A DNA stretch of 64,000 bases from Isochrysis galbana (Eukaryota; Haptophyta; Isochrysidales; Isochrysidaceae): the NCBI GenBank assembly GCA_018136815.1, contig CM030932.1, positions 1,777,284-1,841,283 on the forward strand, written 5' to 3'. Numbering within the stretch: the first letter of the stretch is position 1; each line of letters starts with the position of its first letter. Positions 55,080 to 64,000 of this stretch are shown in pieces. The notes below the pieces were generated by a model. The model was given only the letters and a program-made list of their open reading frames with translations. It was not told the DNA's origin and did not search any database. The position numbers were made by a program, and so were the translations under genes.

Positions 55080-56254
55080 ATGGCCAACATGCTCGACATG
55101 TCGCTCGACGACGTGGTGAGCGGCGCGTGACGGGATGGGGCGGGGGCGGGCCTGGGAGGGCTGGGGCCGGGTCGGGCGGGGTGAGATGCGGGATGGGGAG
55201 AGTGGAGGAGGAGATTACAGGCCAACGTGCCCTCAAATGGTTTGTTGGAATGGGTAAAAGGGGGGAAGGCCAATCAATCACAGGTCCCTGAGGCAGTTTC
55301 AGCCCGGAGGTTGTTCGCAACCAGAGTGACGAGAGGGTCCTGACTCGGGGGGATGTGGGGCAGGGAACCCTGCAATTTCCACACCGCCACAGCTGCCCCT
55401 GCTGACGGCTAGCACCGCGGTATTCAGATCAAGAAGGAGAAGGCGGCAAGCGGTCGTGGAGGAAAGGCTCGTGGCGGCGGCCGAGGTGGCGCACGCACAG
55501 TACCTTATGGCCGTGGTTCTGGTGCAAAGACTTGCAACAATTGCGGCGTTGTGGGCCATTTGGCAGGGGCCTGCCCAGAGCCGGCGCAATGTCATGCGTG
55601 CGGGTCCACTGCGCATGCAGTTGCCGACTGCCCAAACCGCGACAAGGCCTGCGACATCTGCGGCAAGACGGGTCATCTCAAGGCGAAGTGCCGTATGGCT
55701 GCACGCGCCATGGAAAAAACCATGGTAGTGTCGCACGGTGAGCACACCTGGTCATAGAGGCTTTGCATCGTCCAGCGTGCACGTGCCAATATCACCATGG
55801 CTTTCATCGTTTGACACTAATCTTCAATGCCCTATTCATTCGGACCATCGCTCACCGGGCTTCTTTCTCCTCCGCCCTGTGCATTTTGAAGCAGTCGGCA
55901 GTGGTACTGCGAAGACTTGCAACAATTGTGGCGTGGTCGGTCACCTAGCCGGTGCCTGCCCGGAACCCGCTCAATGCCATGCATGCGGCTCAACCTCCCA
56001 CGCCGTGGCGGAGTGCCCCAACCGTGACAAAGTTTGTGACAACTGTGGCAAGGTACAGCGAGCTCCTGGCGTCTCGATGATATGATGCCCTTGCAAAAAG
56101 AGAGTGAGGAGGAAATGTCTGAGAGGGTCGGGATTGGCATGACTTGCCTCTCTCGAATCCGTAGGACATGTGACTCCTTGACAATTCGCCACTCACCTGG
56201 TCACTATCGCAGGTGGGACACCTCAAAGTGAAATGCCGAAAGCCAGTGCAGTAA
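55080..56254 (+). CDS. Six-zinc-knuckle (CCHC) protein with ALY/REF-like N-terminus
   Basis: Four exons, 55080-55115, 55428-55737, 55895-56052 and 56213-56254, join in frame to 181 residues ending in TAA. The N-terminus MANMLDMSLDDVIKKEK resembles the UAP56-binding motif of mRNA export adaptors (ALY/REF: DMSLDDIIK). A Gly/Arg-rich (RGG) stretch follows. Then come six C-x2-C-x4-H-x4-C knuckles in two sets of three: CNNCGVVGHLAGAC, CHACGSTAHAVADC, CDICGKTGHLKAKC, and again CNNCGVVGHLAGAC, CHACGSTSHAVAEC, CDNCGKVGHLKVKC. Exons 2 and 3-4 are thus an internal duplication. Knuckle proteins of the CNBP/Gis2 type bind single-stranded nucleic acid. A role in mRNP assembly or export is inferred. The intron inside the last knuckle replaces Thr by Val at the junction. 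Confidence 0.88.
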
Positions 56255-56944
56255 AAGCTCAATTACTAAGAGAGGCTTGGGGCTGGAGACGGGTGGTGCG
56301 GGCCAAGACTTCGGTGTTGGATCCGTCAATTACGAGCGCCCTCATCGCCTGGCTCTTAAGTTGATCTAGAACTCATCTGCTCAACGCAATGCGCTTGAGC
56401 ACAATATCCAATGTCGGAGTAGCTCTCCGGCCAAAGTTTTGCAACGTGTACGCAATGTTCAGGCTTCTTGGAATCATTCGACTCTCGGGACCATTCGATT
56501 CAAGCCTCTCATTTCTATATGGCGTTGGTGATGGTGTGAAGGCCACTTTTGCTCGTGCCCCACAAATTTCCGTGAAACGCATCAATGGTTGCAAGGTAAA
56601 AATAAAGGCAAGCAAGTCAAGAACAGGTGTGAGAGAAGGTAGCTGAGATTGAAGCAAGAAACGAGACAGGCGAGCACAGACGCGGCTCTCTCCATCGCAG
56701 TTGAGACGGCAAGGGGCAGAAGGGCGGGTTGCACTCCTTGGGCTTAGGGTCTCAAATGATTAAGGAGACCCTCACTCTCTCCAGTGTGACTAAACCACTG
56801 TGATGTTTGGGACTTTCCAGACGAAGTCGATGGCGTGAAGCGCCTCGTGGCGCTACGTCATAGCAATCATGCATAGCTTTTCGTTCTTCGCTCGCGCTGC
56901 ATGGTGGAGGTGGCGGAGCTAGTTTTTATGGATGATGGAATGGA
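56255..56944. other. 3' flank of zinc-knuckle gene
   Basis: Overlapping ORFs on both strands at 56373-56657 have no recognisable domain. No gene is supported. Confidence 0.4.
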
Positions 56945-57470
56945 GAAAAAAACTGAAGATTCCGGACTAACACCTACTACCGTCCAGGTTGCACTACCTT
57001 ACTACGGACGTCGCCCTTATCTCCCTCTCCTCAGCCTCCTCTCCTTCCCCCTTTCATTCCTTTTGTTTCGGTTTCCGGGGTGCGGCCTAGGTACCAGGTA
57101 CACTAGCTTAGGCCTAGTTCAGAGCGCAGGGTTCGGGCAGGCTTGTTGATGTTGCTTTGGGTTCGTCGAGCGATGTGGGTGTGTCCAGTGCTTCTTGTGT
57201 CTGTGTTTGGGGTGTCAGTGTTATTTCTCCCCTGCGCCGGGCGTCTTTTGGTCGTGTGGTCTAGCTTTGTTCCTCCACGGGTTCCCCTATGGCCTATGGT
57301 GTGTTCCACTCCTAGCTTGGTGGCTAGTGTAAGGAGTTCTGCGCTGGGTGTCAGCCTGTCTTTTCGTCCTAGTGTGAATAGGGGGCTACTGGCGTTCATG
57401 TCTATCCTTTTTTTGGTTGTCTGCCCAAGCCTGCTTGGGCCGTCCTAGCCGAGTCCATTGTGTTAGCAAA
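56945..57470 (-). mobile_element. LINE 3' end with C-terminal ORF2 remnant
   Basis: The minus-strand frame 57399-57103 starts MNASSPLFTLGRKDRLTPSA, then ELLTLATKLGVEH, matching ALRPLYEADSKGNLTPSAEL at 4740-4900. The tail ends GAATCTTCAGTTTTTTTC at 56947. Confidence 0.7.
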
Positions 57471-57474
57471 GAAA

Positions 57475-57700
57475 AAGAAAAAACATCTGGAGATTATTCT
57501 GTGGGCTACACACCTACACCTACAACTACTACCTACTTGTTCCAGGTCCTCTCGTCTCTACACTGACACCGCCCTTATCTTCCCTTCCTCCACCTCTTCC
57601 CCTGCCCCCCTTCATTCCTTTTTCTTCGGTTTCCGGGGTCCGGCCCTAGTACACTACCAAGGGCCTGGTTCGGAGCGTGGGGTCCGGGCGGGCCTTTTAT
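57475..57700 (-). mobile_element. LINE 3'-tail fragment
   Basis: AAAAAACATCTGGAGATTATTCTG and then the CACCTAC, TTTTTCTTCGGTTTCCGGGG and GGGCCTGGTT blocks form another tail, directly behind the copy at 56945-57470 and in the same orientation. Confidence 0.65.
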
Positions 57701-57884
57701 GCTGTTGTTCTATTGTCTATTGTTCTTATTAGTACCGACTAATCTGAGAATGGCGACGCCATAGCCATAGCCCCGCGCGAGGGGAATCTAATGGTAGAGC
57801 GAAGATGGATGCATCAAGGGGGATGGATGCATAATGCATAATCATAAATCCATTAGACATAATCATGATATCATGATGGATACA

Positions 57885-58140
57885 TCCTTTGGACATATCC
57901 AGCTCCCCCTCCGCCCCGCCCCCCGTGTACACCGCCTGCTCATACTGCTCCACCTCGCCAAAGTCGGGGACGCTCTCGTTGGAGAAGGTGAGCTCGTACT
58001 CGTCCGGCCCACCCAGGAAGGGCTCGTCCCCGACAAAAAATGCGCCGGCGCGTGTGCTCACCGTCATACGCACCGCCGCAGTGCACCACGTCACCGTCAA
58101 AGTAGACAGCGTCGCCCTCACGTAGAGCCACGTGCACGAC
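57885..58140 (-). pseudogene. Fragment resembling a 2OG-Fe(II) oxygenase C-terminus, frameshifted
   Basis: The minus strand reads VALREGDAVYFDGDVVHCGG then AYDGEHTRRRIF in one frame. It continues in another frame as FFVGDEPFLGGPDEYELTF and NESVPDFGEVEQYEQ. The frame change falls in the T6 run at 58036-58041, so one extra T would explain it. G-D-A-V-x-F-x-x-x-x-x-H followed by an Arg is typical of phytanoyl-CoA/prolyl dioxygenase C-terminal halves, but the first metal ligands are not visible. It may be a degraded gene or a sequencing error in an otherwise spliced gene. Confidence 0.35.
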
Positions 58141-58511
58141 GCGCCGGGGCTGTTTCAGCGACCAAAACAGCAGCCGGGCATCGCTCTACCATCGCCTTAG
58201 CCCCTACCTCTACAAGTCGCCATGCATATGAACACGTTGGCTGCGCTACTGCTTGCATACGCCGACCTGCTCCGCAGTGCGGTACTAGGCCGATACATGG
58301 ACCATGCAATACATGCTGCATCACAACATGCAGAAAGCTAGAACAAGGCGTACGAAGTTGATGGTGCTTCCTTGCCTCTCTTAGGGAAAGCATAAACCGC
58401 AGCATGATGACACCTCACTCATGGAAGCACTTACGACGACCTCCACAATTTCATACATTCTTGCATTGTTGTTCATCCAGAATACGAGAATGCAGCCGTC
58501 AGTTGCCCTAG

Positions 58512-59432
58512 CTACGGCAGGCAGGCAGCGGCGCAGGGGGCCATCGCATTGCGAAGATCGAGTACCATGGATGCGAAATGCCCAAGCAGCACACTGGAGT
58601 GAAAAAATTCATGAAAACCAAAGGTCGGGTGCTTAGGCCACTTAATAGCATACGCCACCAGCCCCGGCAGGTAAAGCCAGAAGATGAGCGCATTCAGCCG
58701 GCAAGTAGCCGGGCAGATCAAGTAAAGGCATCGGACGAGATAGCCCAGCAACGCTGCGAACTGAAAGCCCATGATCAACTTAACAGAGGTGTGCCCAATC
58801 TTGCGTGGCACAATGATATGAGCAAGGGCTAGGACCATGCTGCTCGCGGCAGCACTAACAACTCCTGCCAGTCGAGTGTTCCCGGGCCAAAGAAAGTTGT
58901 CCGACCACAGCCACAGCTGTGTGCTCAGAATCGACGATATTCCGACATAGTCCCATCGGAGCCAGGTGGTCTCAGCATCTGGAGTGTACGCGTCACCCCC
59001 TCGCCTATCCCCGTTGTGGTACCCGTCTGAGATCAAGACATTTGCGCTGGTTGCTGCCGCCGTCAGGACACGGAGCGTAAATGAGGGTGCAGACAGTGTG
59101 CCGCGTGCGGCCAAAAGACTCAGATAGACGACCACGAGTCCGTACCACAGTTTGGTGCGATGGAAGAAGCCCATCAAGCTGCCACGGAAGCGTGGGTGAG
59201 GCAGCCCCGTGAGCAGATAGGGCGGCCGTTCCTTGGAAGGTGGGGCGCTCTGCGCGTCTGTCACCATGAGTTGCGGTGACGTGCGGCGCTCAATAATGGA
59301 ATGGGCTCTGCGCACTGAGAAAGCCTGCATGGGCAGTGCAGCAGCGGCAGATGGAAGCAGTGGCCGTGCACACGATCGGACTCTGAGGGCTGCTGGCGAG
59401 GCGGCGAAGAGGAGGAGCGCGAGCATGCGCAT
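58512..59432 (-). CDS. Multi-pass membrane protein, PAQR/haemolysin-III-like
   Basis: From the ATG at 59432 the ORF encodes 306 residues (a further in-frame ATG at 59426; the frame is open up to 59537 but that part is a Lys/Glu run). It starts with a signal-peptide-like MRMLALLLFAASPAALRVRS. After a polar region of about 70 residues there are about six hydrophobic segments (LWYGLVVVYLSLLAA; LVISTQ-type region around YVGISSILSTQLWLW; GVVSAAASSMVLALAHII; LIMGFQFAALLGYLV; LIFWLYLPGLVAYAI; FHSSVLLGHFASMVL). Features that recall PAQR/Hly-III proteins are RWDYVGISS in the third quarter and GFHEFFHSSVLLGHFASM at the end, matching the HEIFH-type metal-binding pattern. Plastid or endomembrane location is inferred from the leader. 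The stop is TAG. Confidence 0.6.
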   Translation of the reverse strand: MRMLALLLFAASPAALRVRSCARPLLPSAAAALPMQAFSVRRAHSIIERRTSPQLMVTDAQSAPPSKERPPYLLTGLPHPRFRGSLMGFFHRTKLWYGLVVVYLSLLAARGTLSAPSFTLRVLTAAATSANVLISDGYHNGDRRGGDAYTPDAETTWLRWDYVGISSILSTQLWLWSDNFLWPGNTRLAGVVSAAASSMVLALAHIIVPRKIGHTSVKLIMGFQFAALLGYLVRCLYLICPATCRLNALIFWLYLPGLVAYAIKWPKHPTFGFHEFFHSSVLLGHFASMVLDLRNAMAPCAAACLP

Positions 59433-59537
59433 GCGAAAGAGCAAGATGTGGCGGATTATTGTTGAGCGTGTGGCCGCGTCCTTCTCCTTTTCCTTCTCTT
59501 CCTTCTCTGCCTCTCCCTTCCGGCCCCTCCCCCTCAA

Positions 59538-60118
59538 ACTCCCTCGCGCTCGAGGGAGCGTGAGGTTGGGAGATGGTGCGAAGGGATGTCTTGGAATTTT
59601 TTTTCATGGGCTCTGTATTTTGTTTTGGGCCTCCCGAGGGGGGAGGGGGGTAGTTCTGGGTCGGGGGCGGCGTTCGTTCGAGCGAGCATTATGGGGCAGT
59701 CGAGCGATCTCGGCTTACGCTCGAGCGTTCTGGTCTTGTCCGACAATACCAGAATGCACAAACGCTAAAATGTGAATGTGAATGTAGAATGTAGAGAGTA
59801 GGAGTAGTAGAGAGTAGAGGTAGAGAAAATTTTATCCTGATGCGACATCGGGTCGGCGATGCGATCGGCGATGGCGCTCCGGCTCGCCCAAGCCGCGGTG
59901 GTTGCCTCATGGGCACCACGGCGATACCCTGATTGTATTGTACATTGTACCCTGAATGAAGGGAGAGGGAGTCCGTCCGGCGGGGGAAGTAGTCACGGGT
60001 GGTGGTGAATACTAATACTACTGAAGTACAAAATAATGCGGTGGGAAGCAGAAGCAGCCATTTGGATTTGGCTGCTCCGGCAGTAAAGAGTAAAAGAGAG
60101 AAGACTTCCACCGCAGCG
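59538..60118. other. Divergent intergenic region between PAQR-like and GPCR genes
   Basis: The two genes are transcribed away from each other from this about 600-bp segment. GAATGTGAATGTAGAATGTAGAGAG short repeats lie near 59770-59820. It may hold both promoters. Confidence 0.5.
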
Positions 60119-62230
60119 ATGGAGCGGTGGGCGCTCTCCGCTGCGAGCGAGAAGCAACTCCGGTGCGCTGGGCGGCGCACGAGGCTCGAGCGCCGCCTAC
60201 CTCTTTCCGTCGGTGCACCTCACAACATCTCTCCCCTCTCCGCCCACTCCTTCCTCTGCGCGCAGGCTCATCGTGGCGGGGAGCGCCGGTCTCTCGCTCG
60301 CTGGCTCAGCGCTTGTGGTGGTGTCTGTGCTGCGCTTCCGCGAACTCTCGAAGAGGTTCTTCGCAATTCGGCTCATCACGTGCTTGGTGCGCACCGGGAG
60401 CACGCTGAGAATGTAGACCCAGGAGGGCGCGCGAGGGGAGCGGAGGTTGAGGGAGGACGTTTCTTTTTTGGGAGGGGTCCGGGGGAGACTGGGCTTGTGC
60501 AACGGCGGCAACATAGGTTGACAGTGAGGCTAGTCGCCAACCTGCCCCGATCTCGACACGCACGCGCTCAGGCGATTACCGACGGTTTTGCGAGCATATT
60601 CAATATTCTTGGCGCCTTTGTCGACCCCACGATCGCGTACTCGAACGCAGACGAGCGCTCCGAGGCCGCCTTCACACTCTCACTTTGCCGAGTCCAGGTC
60701 AGTGCCACTGGCCCTTTTGTGATACTCTCTCGCGCGAGGATGCTCTTCTTCACCTCACAACCGCTCGCACCATGTAGGCCGTCGGTGTACTGTACTTCAA
60801 TTTGGCGTCCATCCTGTGGACCTCGTGCTTTGCATTCACGCTGTACCGCGATATGATCCAGTCATACACACGCGGCGCCTTGCGCAAGTGCGCTGTTGAT
60901 GCTAGCTCTATGCAGCTAGCGCGGTGCAGCCTGCGCAGAGCTCCCTTGCTTGCGCGGGTCATCTTGTTACATCTTCTTTTCACGCTTGTGCGACTGCAGC
61001 CGCGTACCCTGGCCGATGACTCTTGCCTTGTCTATCGCTGCCACACGCAGGTACGAGATCTACTTTCATCTCATATGCTGGCCTATCCCCGCCATGCTGA
61101 CCGGGATGACCTTCGCTCTAGGATACCTAGGAGATGCAGGTGCCCCGCATGCAGGGGACAAGCCGACGTCCCTCCGTGAGCCAGTACTGAATTTTACACC
61201 GCTTTTGCCCGCTTGTATAGGCCCGTTTTGCGCGCTCGGCCCTGCGTATGCACCTCAGTACTTGCTCTCCTTTCATGCGCCACTACTGTGCGCTTTCTTC
61301 TTCAACCTGGTGAGACCCCTTTTCCCTTGCCCGGCGCGGCGTGCGCGCCAGAACAGGCGCCCACAATGACCTGAACCCCGCGCCAATCGCCCTACCGGCG
61401 CCACGCTACCTGGGCTGCTATTGCCCAGCCGAAGCCCCGTGCCGTTTCCCCCATGGCGTGAGTCCTCGCATTGAGCTCGCTCCCTCGCTCGCTCTTTGCA
61501 CTGCCAGGGTATCTATGCCCTCGTTTGGCGCCGTGCCCACTCGCGCCGCGTCTCGCGGACGACGTCCTTGTATCTGCTCGTGTTTGCTGTCGTCTGGCTA
61601 CCATCGCTCCTCGCGCGCGTCCATGTGCTCATCGCAGGACCCGCTCACGCTCCCACATTTGCTCTCTCAGCACTCGAGGCGATCTGCATGCCACTGCAAG
61701 GTGAAGCGATCATGGCGGCGGCGAGTTTGACTTGCTCCGAGCAGAGGGTCCTGTGCATCGCCTACTGGATCTGATCACATGCTTCACCCAACCACGCGCA
61801 GGCGCCCTCAACGCCGCGGTATACGGTTGGTCGCTCCCGCGGATACGCGACATGTATCGCACAATGCTATTGGGCATAGACTCCCTTGACGCTGCGTCCA
61901 TCGTGCACCCGGGGTCTACGGCAATACGACTGCCCCCATCACCACAATCCGAGTACTCACCGCCAAATGCACGGGCGATCAGCTTCGGACATCTTTCAGG
62001 TGAGCGCCAACTAGTCGCGACCCGCGCTCACGCAGCCATGCTTGCACCAAGGCGGACACAGTGTATGGCAAGGACACGCATGCATCTCACAGCAATCAAA
62101 TGCATGCTACAGCGTGTTAAGCCGCCTGTCTCTTCATTGTTGCCTTGCAGATAAGCTCTCTTCCGAATGGGAGGGAAGACGTGAGCCGTCGCCCAGTCGA
62201 ATGACGCCCGACATACTCCGGGAGCCGTGA
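60119..62230 (+). CDS. Seven-transmembrane cAMP-receptor-like GPCR
   Basis: Nine exons join in frame to 349 residues: 60119-60162, 60266-60386, 60572-60697, 60778-60887, 61051-61139, 61221-61309, 61508-61700, 61802-61999 and 62151-62230 (TGA). Every junction is GT-AG and frame-consistent. The pattern is that of Dictyostelium cAR/CRL receptors (class E): TM1 LIVAGSAGLSLAGSALVVVS then VLRFREL; TM2 ITDGFASIFNILGAF; TM3 FNLASILWTSCFAFTLY; TM4 YEIYFHLICWPIPAM; TM5 PQYLLSFHAPLLCAFFFNL; TM6 LYLLVFAVVWLPSLLARV; TM7 LEAICMPLQGALNAAVYGW. The cytoplasmic tail is about 65 residues, Ser/Pro-rich. The N-terminus is only about 15 residues. The ligand is unknown and coupling to G proteins is inferred from the family. 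The first exon (44 bp) is the least certain; it was chosen because its phase-2 donor CG|GTGCGC fits the next acceptor. Confidence 0.88.
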
Positions 62231-62744
62231 GAAGGCTGCCTTCTCCACGCGTCCTTCCTATAGACGGTGGCAGTCATGTCGCCGCTCGCGGGCGTATGTT
62301 TTACGCCTTGCGGGTGCTCGCGTAGATATTGATCCGTTCCCTTTGATGCCCACCCGCACTGAGAGTTACATAATCTCGACGCGTGGGGGAAGAAATCTTT
62401 GGCCAAGCGGATGCGTGCGTTGGGACGTCGCACCCTAGCCTAACGAATGCGCGAGACTGCCCACCTGTTTCAGAACGAGTCCATCCGCCCCAACCGTACT
62501 TGCCATGCTAGTGTACCGAACCGCAACACGCACCCGGGCTGCTCCGGCGCCTCATAGTCAGCGTGCAATGAAGAGGCGCGGGCCTTACGGTGACGGCGCT
62601 AAGTCCTCACCCTTGTCCTTTCTATGTCGTCGCTTCTCTCTATACCTCCCCTCTCCCTCACCGTCTTTCTTCCCTCCCTACTCCCCTTACGTCAGTCCCA
62701 TCGCGTGGATGTCTTTTGGTGCGTCAATTTTGATATTAAAAATG

Positions 62745-63300
62745 AACCTAAGTTTCTTGTTGCGGGTAAAGGGGGGGGCTTGTACACTTCCCCCTCGTAC
62801 GTTCCGTTTTTAGGTCTTCCCGCGCGACTCCCTCTCCGTCGCCGCGCCCCAGTTCCCTTCTTCCCCGTATCGTCCCGTATCGGTCCGCCCCCCCTCTCCT
62901 CTCCTCTCCCCGGCTCCCCCGCGGAAGCCCTCTCCCCCTCTCCCCTCCCGTCTCTCCCCGAGTGCTTCCTTGAGTTTCCGGCCCCCTTTTGTCTATTTCT
63001 TTCCCGCGCGATTCCCTCCCCCCCCCGCGCGTGACGTTTTCCCTCTTTCCCTGCGTGTCCTGACTACGCTCTGCGCTATCGCCGCCCTCTGTGCCCCCTT
63101 GTTCGTCCTCCATCCCCGTTCTCGTGCTGCTGTGCCCCGTGATGGCTGAGAGCGCGCCCATGTCCTCGGCCCCGTCCCCGCGCGCTTCCTCGACTCCCCA
63201 TTGTTCACCCCCCACCCACGCTCCAATTGGGCCATACATCTCATGTTACAGTTCATCCACCACTCACACCCAGCCGCACCACAGCCACAGCTCCATGCGA
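62745..63300 (+). mobile_element. LTR-like copy of the copia family
   Basis: It matches the reverse complement of 51550-52085 over its full length. No internal coding sequence is attached on its left side, so it looks like a solo LTR or a truncated end. On the right it abuts the LINE endonuclease fragment. Confidence 0.7.
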
Positions 63301-63938
63301 TCCGGCCCGGGTTGCGCACTGAGGTATACAGATATTATACGGTATTGGGTTTCATCTATGTTGAGTGTTATGGATACGCATCTACCTTCTAGCAAGATTT
63401 CTAGGGACTCCGTCCTAGCAGTTATTCGCTCGGCCGCTTCTCTGATTGCCACCGCGACACCGCTAGCAGGGTCTCCTAGCTCTCCTGGGGCGACAAACCA
63501 CAGCCAGCCCAACATGGCGGCTGTCCTATGTGCCCAGAGGTGCGAGCCGTCCTCGTATGCATGAAGTTCTTGTAGTAGTAGTATGTCTACTTTCGCCTTT
63601 CGCGCTTGCGATAGCACGGCGGCTAGCTTGCCGCTCTTGGTGCCGTTAATGTTGTATGTCGCGATGCGGACAGGTCCTTCACTTGTGTAACCAAGGGTGG
63701 AGTCATATGTGAGTCTAGGGCGCTGGGGCGTTTTTCTCGCGACGGTAAGTTTGGTGGCCGCAATCGCGTTGGCGCACGCGCACTCTGGGTGGAGGAAAAG
63801 GCATGCCGGGCCGTTCAAACAGACGCCCGGGATCTTCTTGTGTGGATGAAGGTGGCAGCGGATCCATAGCTGTACATGATTCCAGTCACGACTATAGTCA
63901 GACGCATAGTCAAGCTCCCATGGTATGACTAGTAGTCA
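63300..63938 (-). mobile_element. LINE endonuclease (EEP domain) fragment with Cys/His-rich N-terminus
   Basis: The minus-strand frame contains a Cys/His cluster (RCHLHPHKK, VCLNGPACLFLHPECAC), then the first half of an exonuclease-endonuclease-phosphatase domain: VRIATYNINGTKSGKLAAVL, KVDILLLQELHAY with the metal-binding Glu, and SGVAVAIREAAERI. The frame runs out at about 63300 in the LTR-like sequence, so the catalytic second half and the reverse transcriptase are missing. This is the type of endonuclease used by APE-LINE elements. Confidence 0.85.
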
Positions 63939-63995
63939 ATAGTCAGAAGGCTATCTATAACTAGTAGTCAATAGTCAGAGGCTATGGCATGACTT
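63920..63995. repeat. Short direct repeat ACTAGTAGTCAATAGTCAGA
   Basis: Two copies about 35 bp apart at 63928 and 63960, within a region of repeated AGTCA words reaching the window edge. Confidence 0.8.
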
Positions 63996-64000
63996 GACTA

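Noticed and set aside
1..64000. Bacterial or viral origin; CRISPR arrays, operons, rRNA or tRNA genes
   Set aside because: Spliced eukaryotic genes and retrotransposons throughout. The tandem repeats are minisatellites without spacer structure, and I recognise no tRNA or rRNA sequence.
1..64000. Dinoflagellate genome with spliced-leader relics
   Set aside because: No spliced-leader-like sequence was seen upstream of genes, and introns are short with GT-AG ends. GH7 and the H+-pyrophosphatase alone do not separate dinoflagellates from haptophytes.

Overview
The window is nuclear DNA from a GC-rich, intron-bearing, single-celled eukaryote. Ten genes can be modelled with good or fair support. 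Seven of them are split by short GT-AG introns, and the rest of the window is packed with retrotransposon debris and simple-sequence tracts. A microalga, and most likely a haptophyte or a relative with a complex plastid, fits best. The reasons are a membrane-anchored GH7 cellulase-type enzyme with a PPSP-rich linker, a K+-dependent H+-pyrophosphatase, a slime-mould-type cAMP-receptor-like GPCR, signal-peptide-like leaders on the GNAT and PAQR-like proteins, and 5' splice sites dominated by GTG. No taxon can be fixed from sequence reading alone.

Layout. 1-11.8 kb is repeats: a 1 kb retroelement segment with a gag-like ORF, a LINE-like element on the minus strand, and a truncated Ty3/gypsy pol. 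12.1-13.0 kb is a GNAT acetyltransferase (-). 13-16.5 kb holds LINE tails and pyrimidine/purine tracts. 16.7-20.1 kb is a six-exon CAMK-like kinase with a possible CRIB-like segment (+). 21.9-24.5 kb is a tubulin-tyrosine-ligase-like (TTLL) gene (+). 25-26.1 kb is a LINE 3' fragment. 27.4-29.4 kb is a four-exon SPFH/band-7-like gene (-). 29.4-32 kb is low complexity and tandem repeats. 33.1-35.9 kb is a single-exon ARM/chromodomain/SET protein (-) lying between repeat copies in opposite orientations. 39.2-40.5 kb is the GH7 gene (+). 43.7-46.7 kb is the H+-pyrophosphatase (-), followed by a G-run/C-run tract. 48.6-49.1 kb is a possible LRR remnant. 49.6-50.8 kb is a two-exon EngB-type GTPase (+). 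51.5-54.6 kb is copia and LINE pieces. 55.1-56.3 kb is a six-zinc-knuckle protein with an ALY/REF-like N-terminus (+). 57.9-58.1 kb is a broken oxygenase-like fragment. 58.5-59.4 kb is a PAQR/haemolysin-III-like membrane protein (-). 60.1-62.2 kb is a nine-exon cAMP-receptor-like GPCR (+). 62.7-64 kb is a solo-LTR-like copy next to a truncated LINE endonuclease.

The genes do not form an operon or an obvious pathway; they look like ordinary dispersed nuclear genes. The items most worth following are the ARM-chromo-SET architecture, the zinc-knuckle protein with a UAP56-binding-like motif, the kinase with a CRIB-like tail, the GTG splice-site bias, and a LINE family whose start codons are preceded by short hairpins.
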